DNA of 64,000 bases, from NCBI RefSeq assembly GCF_015355625.1, contig NZ_JACLAF010000010.1, positions 1 through 64,000 on the forward strand, given 5' to 3'. The notes below the pieces were generated by a model, which worked only from the letters and a program-made list of their open reading frames with translations, was not told the DNA's origin and made no database searches. Each line of letters starts with the position of its first letter. Within the stretch, counting starts at the first letter, position 1. The translations under genes were made by a program, and so were the position numbers. Origin of the DNA: Tamlana sp. I1. GTDB taxonomy: Bacteria; Bacteroidota; Bacteroidia; Flavobacteriales; Flavobacteriaceae. Shown piece after piece: positions 41,957 to 51,539 of this stretch.

Positions 41957-44296
41957 TTACCCGATAACCTCTAATTTAGCAAATCGTAATAAAAGCTTTT
42001 TAACGCCACCATGTTGGAATTTAATTTCAGCTTTTACATCGGCTCCTGTGCCTTCAATCTTTAAAACTTCACCAGTACCAAATCTAATGTGTTTCACCGT
42101 ATTACCAACGGCTAATTTAACATCAAATAAATTTACACTACCGCTTGTTTCTGTTTTAGCAACAGGCTTTAAGTTTTTAGGTGTTGGTGCTAGGTATTTT
42201 TCTGGCTCCTTTTTAGCGGTTTTGTTTTTACTAAAAGTAGGTTGTTTTGCTGGTTTGTAACGAATTTTATTTGCAGGGACATCCCCAAAAATATCAGCAG
42301 AAAGCATTGGGTTGATGCGTCTTTCTTCAGTAGGTGTTAATATTTCCAAATACTGCTCGTCTATTTCTTCAATAAAACGACTAGGATCAGCATCTACTAA
42401 TTTCCCCCAACGGTACCTAGATAAAGCATAAGTTAAGTAAGCTTGTTTTTCAGCACGTGTTAAAGCCACATAAAACAAACGGCGTTCTTCTTCGAGTTCG
42501 CTTCGTGTATTCATACTCATCGCACTTGGAAACAAATCTTCTTCAAGTCCTACAATAAAAACATTAGGAAACTCTAAACCTTTAGCCAAGTGAATCGTCA
42601 TTAATGCTACTTGATCATCATCTTCACTATCATTATCTAAATCGCTTGAAAGTGCCACATCTTCTAAAAACTCCGATAAAGAACCTGTAGCATCAGCAAT
42701 TTCTATTTGCCCTTCAACAAAATCCTTCATACCATTAATGAGTTCTTCAATATTTTCAACTCTTGTAACTCCTTCTGGCGAGGTATCTTTACCAAATTCT
42801 TTAATCAATCCACTGGTTCTTGTAACATGTTCGGCTAATTCAAAAACATCGGCCGTTTGGTTTAAAACTTGATAAGTTTCAATTAAAGTCACAAAATCCT
42901 TAAGTTTATTTCGCGTCCCTGAATTAATTTTAATATCGGTTTTATCGATATTTTTCATCACTTCAAAAATAGTACGCTTATAACCATTTGCAGCGACCAC
43001 TAACCTATCTACCGTTGTTTGACCAATACCTCGGGGTGGAAAATTTATAATACGTTTTAATGCTTCCTCATCGGCAGGATTTACAATTAAACGTAAATAC
43101 GAGAGCACATCTTTAATTTCTTTGCGCTGATAAAACGACAAACCACCATAAATTCTGTAAGGTATATCACGTTTACGCAAAGCTTCCTCCATGGCACGAG
43201 ACTGTGAATTTGTACGGTACAAAATGGCAAAATCGCTGTTATTTAAGCCTTGGCTGGTTTTATTTTCTAGAATGGTGCTTGCTACATAGCGTCCTTCATC
43301 ACCATCGGTTAACGAACGGTGTACTTTTATTTTTCCGCCTTCATCATTGGCTGTCCAAACAATTTTTTCAAGCTTGGTTTGGTTTTTATCAATGATAGAA
43401 TTTGCAGCGTTTACAATATTTTTTGTTGATCGGTAATTTTGTTCCAATCGGAACATTTTCACATCATCATAATCCTTTTGGAAATTCAAAATATTACTAA
43501 TGTTTGCCCCACGGAAGGCATAAATACTTTGCGCATCATCACCTACAACACATATATTTTGAAATTTATCGGCTAAAGCTCTAACAATCAAATACTGCGA
43601 GTGGTTGGTATCTTGATACTCATCAACCAAAATGTATTTAAATCGGTTTTGATATTTCATTAAAACCTCAGGAAATCGCGTTAACAATTCATTGGTTTTT
43701 AACAATAAATCATCAAAATCCATCGCACCAGCTTTAAAACATCTATCTACATACTCTTTATAGATATCGCCCATTCTAGGTCGGCGTGCCATAGCATCGG
43801 CTTCCTTAAGCTCTGGATTTTGAAAATAAGCACGTACGGTTATTAAACTATTTTTATATGATGATATTCGAGAACGTACTTGTTTTGCTTTATAAATATC
43901 TTTATCAAGCTGCATTTCTCTAATAATAGCACCAATTAATTTATCGGAATCTTGAGAATCGTAAATGGTGAAGTTGCTTGGGTAGCCTAATTTATCGGAT
44001 TCAATACGTAATATTTTAGCAAATATGGAGTGGAATGTTCCCATCCATAAATTCTTTGCTTCACTAGCGCCTACAATAGTTGCAATACGCTCTTTCATTT
44101 CTTTTGCCGCTTTATTTGTAAAGGTAAGCGACAAAATATTAAACGGATCTATACCTTTGCTCATCATGTAAGCAATACGGTAAGTAAGCACTCTTGTTTT
44201 TCCAGAACCAGCGCCTGCAATAACAATCATGGGTCCGTCTATTTGAATCGTAGGCTCTAATTGAGCGTCGTTTAACTGGCTTAAATATTTTTCCAA
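41957..44296 (-). CDS. UvrD/PcrA-family 3'-5' DNA helicase
   Basis: A 779-aa SF1A helicase. Q motif LSQLNDAQLEP at 5-15, Walker A AGAGSGKT at about 27-34, VDEYQDTN (motif II), GDDAQSIYAFRGA (motif III), QNYRST (IV), MTIHLAKGLEFPNVF (V) and VALTRAEKQAYL (VI) are all present. The C-terminal 130 residues (from about 650) hold the PcrA/UvrD-type Tudor-like region, GNTVKHIRFGTGEVLKIEG. It unwinds DNA in excision and mismatch repair and removes RecA. Function distinction between UvrD and PcrA is not resolvable. Confidence 0.95.
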   Translation of the reverse strand: MEKYLSQLNDAQLEPTIQIDGPMIVIAGAGSGKTRVLTYRIAYMMSKGIDPFNILSLTFTNKAAKEMKERIATIVGASEAKNLWMGTFHSIFAKILRIESDKLGYPSNFTIYDSQDSDKLIGAIIREMQLDKDIYKAKQVRSRISSYKNSLITVRAYFQNPELKEADAMARRPRMGDIYKEYVDRCFKAGAMDFDDLLLKTNELLTRFPEVLMKYQNRFKYILVDEYQDTNHSQYLIVRALADKFQNICVVGDDAQSIYAFRGANISNILNFQKDYDDVKMFRLEQNYRSTKNIVNAANSIIDKNQTKLEKIVWTANDEGGKIKVHRSLTDGDEGRYVASTILENKTSQGLNNSDFAILYRTNSQSRAMEEALRKRDIPYRIYGGLSFYQRKEIKDVLSYLRLIVNPADEEALKRIINFPPRGIGQTTVDRLVVAANGYKRTIFEVMKNIDKTDIKINSGTRNKLKDFVTLIETYQVLNQTADVFELAEHVTRTSGLIKEFGKDTSPEGVTRVENIEELINGMKDFVEGQIEIADATGSLSEFLEDVALSSDLDNDSEDDDQVALMTIHLAKGLEFPNVFIVGLEEDLFPSAMSMNTRSELEEERRLFYVALTRAEKQAYLTYALSRYRWGKLVDADPSRFIEEIDEQYLEILTPTEERRINPMLSADIFGDVPANKIRYKPAKQPTFSKNKTAKKEPEKYLAPTPKNLKPVAKTETSGSVNLFDVKLAVGNTVKHIRFGTGEVLKIEGTGADVKAEIKFQHGGVKKLLLRFAKLEVIG

Positions 44297-44375
44297 ATCA
44301 TCATCAATTTTACGACGTGAAAATAACCATTGTTGGCCTTTTTACGAGGTGAAATAGCTAATAATTATGAACAAA

Positions 44376-45923
44376 TTACTTTTTAGCGTGTAGTAGTCCT
44401 GCTTTTACATTAATCCAAATATAATTGAATACCGATTTTGTGCGATCACGCTGAATACTATGCTTCTTGCCTTCTGCAAAAACAGAATTACCTTTTTCGG
44501 TAGTTTTAGATACAAATAAATTGGCAACAGCAGACAACGCTTTATTAATTCCCCTACTGTGTTTATTTAAAATATCCACGGTAAGCCCATCGTAATCAAC
44601 CAGTAAATCTATAGAAGATGCGTGTGAATTTCCATCAATAGTAAAATATGTTTTCTTAAGTGTACCTTCTAACCTCACGTTTAAATTAGGCTCCATAAAC
44701 TCATTCATTTTTGATGCATGAAACCTACCTAATTCAGCTTTAAAAAGAAATCGATCATGTTTGTTTTTAACATCAAATTCCCAATGGGTCTTCAACGGAC
44801 TAATACCCATAAACATAGAATGGGTTGTTATGGTTGTTTGCCCACCTTCAGGATAAGTATTACTAATTTTAGTCATATTAGCATTAAATTCTTTGAAGAA
44901 AATACGTCCAGGAACAATATGGTGATTAACGCGTTCTTCATAAACTATTTCACCATTAATAATTTCGAGATTATCGACGTTTAGATTGAATTTCAAATCC
45001 CTTAACATCTTACTATACATTGGTTTTTCACTATGATTATCTACCACCAACTTATCTCTATACACTTCAAAATCGGGATTATAAATCGTTAATTTTTCAG
45101 AATTCAAATAAAATAAGGTGTCGTTTTTAAAACCTACATCTAAATCATCAAAAGAAAGCGAATCAATATTCAAATCGTAATAATCACGTTCCCTTCTTAT
45201 GATTTTAGATAATTCTTTTTTCGAATATTTCGTTTTTACTTCTAGTGAATTAATCTTAGCTGTTTGGTTATTAACTCGAATATCTCCTACATTAAGTTTT
45301 TCATATTCACCAACTAGGCATTCGATGCCTTCTGCTATAAAATCAAAACTAGTAAACGAAATAGGCGTTTTGTAATTATCATGAACTTTGTTTGTAACCT
45401 CATTTAAATTTAACGAAAAACGTTCTGCCTTAAACAGTAACGAATCATTAGCCTTATCTACAACTTTTACATTTCCGTTATTAATTGCCAAAAAGCCAAC
45501 TTGTATTACAGGAGTTTTAGCAAGTGAATCACCCTTTTTTTCAGAATCAGTTTCTGCTTTTTCTCGTTTATAATAAGTGATTTCAGGTGTGTTTAAGATT
45601 ATGCTATCTATAACAATTTTATCGTTAAGCAAGAACTCCTTATACCCTACATTTTCAATTAGAAGATTACTTAGGTTAATACCCAAATCCTTTTCATTGG
45701 TAGTTTTACTATTTATTAAAAAATTAATGTTATTAAAAACTAAAGTTCCAGATAGGACACTTACTGAAAAATCATCTACCTCTAGTTTTATATGTTCTGG
45801 TAAGTTATTTAAAGTGGTTTTTATTTTTTCCTTTATAAAGTAATTGGAAACAGGAATAGCTGCTATTACCACAACACCTATTAGAAGTATTACAATTAAT
45901 ACTCGTTTTAAATTAATTTTCAT
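44376..45923 (-). CDS. AsmA/YhdP-like envelope protein
   Basis: A 515-aa protein with one N-terminal TM segment (VLIVILLIGVVVIAAIPVSNYF, about 8-29) and a long periplasmic part of beta strands with repeated DSI/NLxVxNLEI-type alternation (IENVGYKEFLLND, VDSIILNTPEITYY, LNVDNLEIINGEIVYEERV). This is the pattern of AsmA-like bridge proteins thought to carry lipids between membranes. Family assignment is by pattern only. It is followed by the helicase gene, without obvious functional relation. Confidence 0.75.
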   Translation of the reverse strand: MKINLKRVLIVILLIGVVVIAAIPVSNYFIKEKIKTTLNNLPEHIKLEVDDFSVSVLSGTLVFNNINFLINSKTTNEKDLGINLSNLLIENVGYKEFLLNDKIVIDSIILNTPEITYYKREKAETDSEKKGDSLAKTPVIQVGFLAINNGNVKVVDKANDSLLFKAERFSLNLNEVTNKVHDNYKTPISFTSFDFIAEGIECLVGEYEKLNVGDIRVNNQTAKINSLEVKTKYSKKELSKIIRRERDYYDLNIDSLSFDDLDVGFKNDTLFYLNSEKLTIYNPDFEVYRDKLVVDNHSEKPMYSKMLRDLKFNLNVDNLEIINGEIVYEERVNHHIVPGRIFFKEFNANMTKISNTYPEGGQTTITTHSMFMGISPLKTHWEFDVKNKHDRFLFKAELGRFHASKMNEFMEPNLNVRLEGTLKKTYFTIDGNSHASSIDLLVDYDGLTVDILNKHSRGINKALSAVANLFVSKTTEKGNSVFAEGKKHSIQRDRTKSVFNYIWINVKAGLLHAKK

Positions 45924-46118
45924 AATATAAAGATATATATTCGGCTTATATGTTTAACAAAAAATTTAAATATCTTTAACTTGTAAAACTTATAAATAAG
46001 GAGAGGTTACACTTTTTTTATTTCCGAATCTTATAAATTTAAACCATAATTTTTTTCTAAAAACATTAATTATCGCAAAAATTTCAAGCCTGTTATTAGC
46101 GATTTTAAACTCATAAAT

Positions 46119-47678
46119 ATGAATACACAAATACATTTTATTTCCAACATTACGTGGTGGGGCTGGATTTTAATAATCTTAGCTATAGTAGCCATTCGTG
46201 ATGTGTTTTTTCAAAAAAAACATACTATAAGTCATAATTTTCCCATTATTGGACATTTAAGATATTTAATGGAAAGTATAGGCCCTGAAATGCGTCAATA
46301 TTTTGTTGCAAACAACCGAGAAGAGTTGCCTTTTAATAGAATTGAACGCGGATGGATTTATGCTTCTGCAAAAAAAGAAAACAACTACGAAGGTTTTGGA
46401 ACAGACCGCGATATTTATCAGCATCAGCATATATTTATTAATAATGCGATGATTCCTTATAAACTTCCAGAAAACCATCCGAATACCATCGACCATTCCT
46501 TTCTTCCTTGCGCTAAGGTTATGGGTGAATTTCATAAAAGAAAAAGACCGTTTAGACCTGCTTCTGTTATAAATGTTTCGGCTATGAGTTTTGGTTCTCT
46601 ATCAGCGAAAGCCGTAGAATCCTTAAATAAAGGCGTTAAAATTGCAGGTGCTTACCACAATACAGGAGAAGGCGGATTATCGCCACACCACAGTCATGGT
46701 GGCGATGTTATTTTTCATTTTGGAACAGCATATTTTGGAGTTCGAAGTGCAACTGGCGGTTTTTCGATGGAGAAATTAGTCAATTTGGTTGAAAAAAATC
46801 CATTTATTCGTGCTATTGAAGTTAAGCTTTCTCAAGGTGCAAAACCAGGGAAAGGCGGTGTGTTGCCAGGCGCAAAAATAAGCCAAGAAATTGCTGAAAT
46901 TAGAGGCGTTGAAATTGGTAAAGACGTGCTTTCACCACCAAATCATACGGCTTTTTCAACCATTCCTGAAATGGTAGATTTTATTGAAAAAATAGCCGAT
47001 GCCACAGGATTACCAGTTGGAATAAAAGCTGCTATTGGTAAATTAGATCAATGGGAAGAACTTGCCGATATCATGGCGAGCACAGGCAAAGGCCCCGATT
47101 TTATTACCGTTGATGGCGGTGAAGGCGGTACAGGAGCAGCACCACCAAGTTTTGCAGACCATGTATCGCTACCATGGGTTTATGGTTTTAGCGATTTATA
47201 CCGCTTGTTTAAAGATAAAGGCTTATCGGAACAAATCGTATTTATAGGTAGTGGCCGTTTAGGTTTTCCTGCGAAAGCAGCCATGGCGTTTGCTATGGGC
47301 GCCGATTGTATAAATGTGGCTAGAGAAGCCATGATGAGTATTGGCTGTATTCAGTCGCAAATATGTCATACCAACCGCTGCCCAACTGGAATTGCCACCC
47401 AAAGTAAATGGTTGCAAAACGGTATTGACCCTACATTAAAATCGGAACGTTTAGCGCAATATTTTAAAACCTTCAGAAAAGAATTTATTGAAATTACACA
47501 CGCCGCAGGTTACGAACATCCTTGTCAGTTTAAAATGAGCGATATTCAAATGAATGTTGACGACCATTACCTTTCAAAAGAGTTGGATGCTACTTATATG
47601 TATCACAAAACCCCTGTGCCATTTAAAGGCATGCAAGATTTAAAAGATTGTTTATATTTGGGCAATTATCCAAATTAA
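46119..47678 (+). CDS. FMN-binding glutamate synthase-like protein (GltB2 domain)
   Basis: A 519-aa protein with one N-terminal TM segment (WWGWILIILAIVAIRDVFF) followed by an FMN-binding (beta/alpha)8 barrel of the glutamate synthase central domain. GEGGLSPHHSHGGD, EVKLSQGAKPGKGGVLPG, VDGGEGGTGAAPP and FIGSGRLG are flavin-barrel signatures. The 3Fe-4S Cys triplet C-x5-C-x4-C is in GCIQSQICHTNRCPTG. The glutaminase domain and NADPH subunit are absent, so it is not a complete GOGAT; such stand-alone proteins exist in many bacteria without defined role. The membrane anchor is the notable addition. Confidence 0.92.
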   Translation: MNTQIHFISNITWWGWILIILAIVAIRDVFFQKKHTISHNFPIIGHLRYLMESIGPEMRQYFVANNREELPFNRIERGWIYASAKKENNYEGFGTDRDIYQHQHIFINNAMIPYKLPENHPNTIDHSFLPCAKVMGEFHKRKRPFRPASVINVSAMSFGSLSAKAVESLNKGVKIAGAYHNTGEGGLSPHHSHGGDVIFHFGTAYFGVRSATGGFSMEKLVNLVEKNPFIRAIEVKLSQGAKPGKGGVLPGAKISQEIAEIRGVEIGKDVLSPPNHTAFSTIPEMVDFIEKIADATGLPVGIKAAIGKLDQWEELADIMASTGKGPDFITVDGGEGGTGAAPPSFADHVSLPWVYGFSDLYRLFKDKGLSEQIVFIGSGRLGFPAKAAMAFAMGADCINVAREAMMSIGCIQSQICHTNRCPTGIATQSKWLQNGIDPTLKSERLAQYFKTFRKEFIEITHAAGYEHPCQFKMSDIQMNVDDHYLSKELDATYMYHKTPVPFKGMQDLKDCLYLGNYPN

Positions 47679-47701
47679 AAGAACTAAAACCAACACTATT
47701 T

Positions 47702-48223
47702 ATGGATTCTACGCGAATTATTGACCTGCTTTTATTTACGATCCCTTCTTTAATTACAGGTTGTATAGCCTATTATTTTTTTAAGGAGCACACCAAAAAT
47801 GAAGATGGCAGACGACGCTTTTTATTAAAGAAAGATTTGCAAGTTAACGCGATGCCTTTACGCCTTCAAGCCTACGAACGTATGGCGCTTTTTTTAGAGC
47901 GTATTTCACCTTCAAAACTACTTATAAGAACCGCACCAATATCCTCTAACAAAGAAGATTACGAGCGTTTACTTATAAATAATATTGAACAAGAATTTGA
48001 ACATAATTTATCGCAACAAATTTATATAAGCGACAAATGTTGGAATATTGTAACTACCTCAAAAAACGCTACCATTCAACTGATTAGAAAAGCTGCAATG
48101 TCTGAAAAAACAGATTCTGCAAACAAACTTAGAGAAGTGGTTTTAACCGAAATGATGGATCGTCCATCACCAAGTGATGCAGCACTTTCGTTTATAAAAG
48201 ATGAAGTTTCTTCTATTTGGTAA
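47702..48223 (+). CDS. conserved hypothetical membrane-anchored protein
   Basis: A 173-aa protein from ATG 47702; the frame extends 18 codons upstream into the previous gene from an ATT/TTG-type start. One TM segment at about 6-25 (IIDLLLFTIPSLITGCIAYYFF) with a Lys/Arg-rich cytoplasmic side, then a mostly helical domain with LQAYERMALFLERISPS and NIEQEFEHNLSQQIYISDKCWNIV. Familiar from other Flavobacteriaceae but without a known function. Stops exactly where the patatin gene on the other strand stops. Confidence 0.78.
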   Translation: MDSTRIIDLLLFTIPSLITGCIAYYFFKEHTKNEDGRRRFLLKKDLQVNAMPLRLQAYERMALFLERISPSKLLIRTAPISSNKEDYERLLINNIEQEFEHNLSQQIYISDKCWNIVTTSKNATIQLIRKAAMSEKTDSANKLREVVLTEMMDRPSPSDAALSFIKDEVSSIW

Positions 48224-49135
48224 TTAGTCTATACGAAATTCGTTTGAACGTGCTTCGTGGCATTTCGCCTTTGCATATTCATAACCTTTATCCCACCAAT
48301 CGGTCATTAATTTTTTATTGAAAATAAGTGAATTTTCAGTGAGTCTAGACGGTGTGTAATATAAATTCAGTTTTACATCCCTGTTTTTAGCTGCTAATTT
48401 GCCAATAATAATATCGCTTCGTTCAACCTGATCTAATAAATGCCCGAAAAGATTCAACATTAAAGAATACGGGTTTTTTCCTAAAACTTTGTTGTATTGC
48501 ATGTTTTCAGATTCTAAAATAATGGCATCTACTTCTGTCGCGCCACGAAGAATGGCTTCACGAATAGGAACAACGCAACCAAAGGCACCATCGCCATATT
48601 CAAAGCCATCTTTTTTCACTAAAGACATAAATGGAATATAGTTACAGGAAATCCAAATCCAGTCGCAAAACTCATCGTAACTAAAATCTTTTATCGATTT
48701 GTATTCCACAATGTTTTTAGACAAATTTGAAACAGTTACAACCACATCTTCTTTAGTTGCTCTAATGTAATTGTAATATTCAACCGTAAAATGCTTTTTT
48801 AAATACTTTCTTAAGGCTTTACTTTCACCAAATGTGCGCTTCATTTTAATGAATTGCCAGAGTGAGTTTATAAAATCTATTGACACGAATTCCCTGTCTC
48901 CCTTTTTACGCACTACAAAAGGGTTTACACTAAAAATATTGCTTTGTTTAACATTGGTAAAGACTTCGTGAATTTCGTCTATTTTTCCAGCAGCTAAATG
49001 CGGTATTAACAAACTCCCTGTAGATGTTCCTAGAAACATGTCGTAATTCCGTTTTTCTTCCTTAATTAAATACTCGGCAACGCCCCCTGCGTAAGCGCCT
49101 TTACTACCTCCTCCCGAAATTACTAGTGCTTTCAA
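48224..49135 (-). CDS. cytosolic patatin-like phospholipase
   Basis: A 303-aa patatin protein without signal peptide. Oxyanion hole GGGSKGAYAGG at 8-18, nucleophile Ser in GTSTGS (about 38-43), and catalytic Asp in DGAFG (about 182). It resembles RssA-like hydrolases. Substrate unknown; a role in membrane lipid turnover is likely. It converges with zero spacing on the hypothetical membrane-anchored protein gene, and no terminator hairpin separates them. Confidence 0.9.
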   Translation of the reverse strand: MKALVISGGGSKGAYAGGVAEYLIKEEKRNYDMFLGTSTGSLLIPHLAAGKIDEIHEVFTNVKQSNIFSVNPFVVRKKGDREFVSIDFINSLWQFIKMKRTFGESKALRKYLKKHFTVEYYNYIRATKEDVVVTVSNLSKNIVEYKSIKDFSYDEFCDWIWISCNYIPFMSLVKKDGFEYGDGAFGCVVPIREAILRGATEVDAIILESENMQYNKVLGKNPYSLMLNLFGHLLDQVERSDIIIGKLAAKNRDVKLNLYYTPSRLTENSLIFNKKLMTDWWDKGYEYAKAKCHEARSNEFRID

Positions 49136-49311
49136 ATTAATCTGTTTATTTGTAAATATAAAATTCTGAACTTAAAAATCATACTAACTTTTAATTATTA
49201 GTGTTGAAGGTGTTTTGATTGTGCATTTTATGGATAAATTCAGTTGAAACATGAACCACTGACTAATTCAAATAAAATTGGTAACTATAAAAAAATCCAA
49301 CTTTCAAAACC

Positions 49312-49353
49312 GTTCTCGATACAATTTTCTATTGAAAATCACTCGAACTGACA
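49312..49353 (-). repeat. dispersed repeat, family B copy 2
   Basis: On the minus strand it reads TGTCAGTTCGAGTGATTTTC, then a TCAATAGAAAATTG core and TATCGAGAAC. Matches copy 1 at 15851-15898 in order and in the CAGTTCGAGTGATTT and TATCGAxAAC blocks. The rest of the 274-bp gap (49136-49409) is plain AT-rich DNA. Confidence 0.7.
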
Positions 49354-49409
49354 TTGAGATTACCCCAATAAATCAATACACATTATAGGTTGAAATACCA
49401 CTGACTTTT

Positions 49410-51377
49410 CTAATTCTGTTCAACCTTCAATAGTTGTTTTGCAAATTTTGAAAACTGCCAATTATGATGCATTGCTGCTTGCTTTAAATTCGTTTTACAT
49501 TTTTCGTTACAAGCCTGAATTTGATTTAAATACGCAAAGGCTTTTTGTCGAATTTCAAAACCATATATAGGGTTTGTATAATCTGTTAATTCTTCAAAAT
49601 AACGGGCATTATTTTCGGGTTCGAAATCTTCAGTAATTAAAGCTAAAGTCAACCACAGTATACGTACATTTTTATCATTAAACCCCTGAATGCCTTTGGT
49701 TTGTTTTAAATATAATTTATTATCATTCGGGAAATTTTGCCACAAACTAAACAATGCAGCTTCAATAGTTTCATAGGATTCATCTTGAAGTAGCGACTCG
49801 TAATCTGATTTTAATTCCGAAGGAATATTGTATAACGATTGTGCAATAGCTTGGCGTTCTTTAATTGTTTTTAATTTGAAAACAGACTTGGTAATATTCC
49901 CTTGAAGCAACCTAATAACTTCAGCATTAATAAACGGATTGTTTGATGATTTTAAATAATCTTGACATTTCGATTTTGACTGCTCGCAATTTAATTTCAA
50001 AAATGCTTTGTAATCTTTAAAATTCCGAATTAAATATGCTTCAATTAACTGGTAATGATACACATCTGATTTTAACCAAGTTTCAACAAACTCAGATAAA
50101 TTTTTACCACTAGTTTTTTCAACTTCACGAATAAAATCATCGGTTTCAACATTTTTAAACTGATGTTTTCTTAGATAGTTTTTAACGCCCAATTTAAAAG
50201 CAGCGTCGCCCACTTGCTCCCTAAGTATGGTTAGAGCCCAAGCTCCTTTTTTATAAAATGTGGTGCTGCTCGATTTCGGATTTAAAAGCGCTGTGCTTGC
50301 TCCTGCCCTGTCTTGATCTAATAATTCCTGAGCATATTCGTAAAGTCGGTATTGGTAATACGCGTCGCCAAAAACGTCGCGTTCTGCTAACAAGGCGTAA
50401 TAAGTTGCAAATCCTTCTTGAAGCCAATGGTGGGTTCCAGAAGTTTCGGTTACTAAATCGCCAAACCATTGGTGTGCAAGTTCGTGCGCATTTACATTTA
50501 CATAATTTTTATCAACAAAAGCCACTTTGTCAATCAAAAAAGCATCCGAAAAAATCGTAGCACTGGTGTTTTCCATACCGGCGTATAAAAAATCTTTTAC
50601 AGGAATTTGCTTGTAGTTTTCCCAAGGATATCGCACGCCAATTTCATTTTCTAAAAAGTCGAAAATTTGTTTGGTATACCGATAAGTAGGTTCAAATTTA
50701 TCCGAATCGGCAGGATAATAATACATGTCTAGAAAAACTCCATTTTGAGAATAAGCCGTTTTTTTGGAGTACCTCCCAATTGCTAAGGCTACCAAATAGC
50801 TAGACATGGGTTTTTTCATGGCGTAATGCCAAGTTACATTATCGCCATTTACAGATTTATCAACCAGGTTTCCATTAGCAATAACTTCATATGATTTATC
50901 GAAAGTAATGTTTAAATTAAAAATGACTTTTTCGTTCATATCATCGAAACTAGGCATCCAGCTACTCGTGTATTTCCCTTGGCCTTGTGTCCAGATTTGC
51001 CTATTACCTGCAATGTATTCCCAATCTATAAAATAGAGGGCTTTTTCAGGCATTGACCGCCATGTAATCACTAATTTATGCTTAGAATTTGCCTTAAATT
51101 TATGCTTTACAATAAGTTGTTCGCCATTATATTTTTGTCCTTTAAACTCATCATCTAAAACATAGCTAATATCTTTAACCCTTTTTGCATCAACAAAAAC
51201 GGAGTCTACATCTCTTAAAATCTCAAATTCATAAGTAATAGTGCCTTTTACCTCTTTGCTTAACAAATCGCCAAAACTAATGTTTGCTGTTGCTTTTTTA
51301 AAATCGACGTAATCGGTTTGCTGGGCCTGGGTTAAACATGAAAAAAACAGAAAAAAAGAAAGCAGTATTCTATACAT
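49410..51377 (-). CDS. M1 family zinc aminopeptidase, exported
   Basis: A 655-aa metalloprotease with signal peptide (MYRILLSFFLFFSCLTQAQ). The exopeptidase motif GMEN is at about 267-270, the zinc motif HELAH at 298-302 with the third ligand Glu321 in WLQEGFATYY, and a proton-donor Tyr in the C-terminal half of the catalytic domain. The C-terminal 240 residues are an alpha-helical ERAP-like region. It cleaves N-terminal residues of peptides in the periplasm. The Cys in FFSCLTQAQ is not in a lipobox position I trust. Monocistronic. Confidence 0.94.
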   Translation of the reverse strand: MYRILLSFFLFFSCLTQAQQTDYVDFKKATANISFGDLLSKEVKGTITYEFEILRDVDSVFVDAKRVKDISYVLDDEFKGQKYNGEQLIVKHKFKANSKHKLVITWRSMPEKALYFIDWEYIAGNRQIWTQGQGKYTSSWMPSFDDMNEKVIFNLNITFDKSYEVIANGNLVDKSVNGDNVTWHYAMKKPMSSYLVALAIGRYSKKTAYSQNGVFLDMYYYPADSDKFEPTYRYTKQIFDFLENEIGVRYPWENYKQIPVKDFLYAGMENTSATIFSDAFLIDKVAFVDKNYVNVNAHELAHQWFGDLVTETSGTHHWLQEGFATYYALLAERDVFGDAYYQYRLYEYAQELLDQDRAGASTALLNPKSSSTTFYKKGAWALTILREQVGDAAFKLGVKNYLRKHQFKNVETDDFIREVEKTSGKNLSEFVETWLKSDVYHYQLIEAYLIRNFKDYKAFLKLNCEQSKSKCQDYLKSSNNPFINAEVIRLLQGNITKSVFKLKTIKERQAIAQSLYNIPSELKSDYESLLQDESYETIEAALFSLWQNFPNDNKLYLKQTKGIQGFNDKNVRILWLTLALITEDFEPENNARYFEELTDYTNPIYGFEIRQKAFAYLNQIQACNEKCKTNLKQAAMHHNWQFSKFAKQLLKVEQN

Positions 51378-51472
51378 AAATTTGAGACATCAAAAGTTCA
51401 CCCAAAATACATAAAATTCTAGGTTTTAATAAAATCGGCAACTTAATATTTGCTAATAACTCCATCATAAAC

Positions 51473-51515
51473 AAAAAACACTTCCTTTTAATTTTTCAAC
51501 CAAAAGAAAGTGTTT
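51473..51515 (-). terminator. terminator of the PHP-ACT gene
   Basis: AAACACTT (51476-51483) pairs with AAGTGTTT (51508-51515), with an inner CTTTT/AAAAG stem and a U-run on the minus strand. Confidence 0.8.
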
Positions 51516-51539
51516 CAACTATTTTATGTTTTTGAAAGC

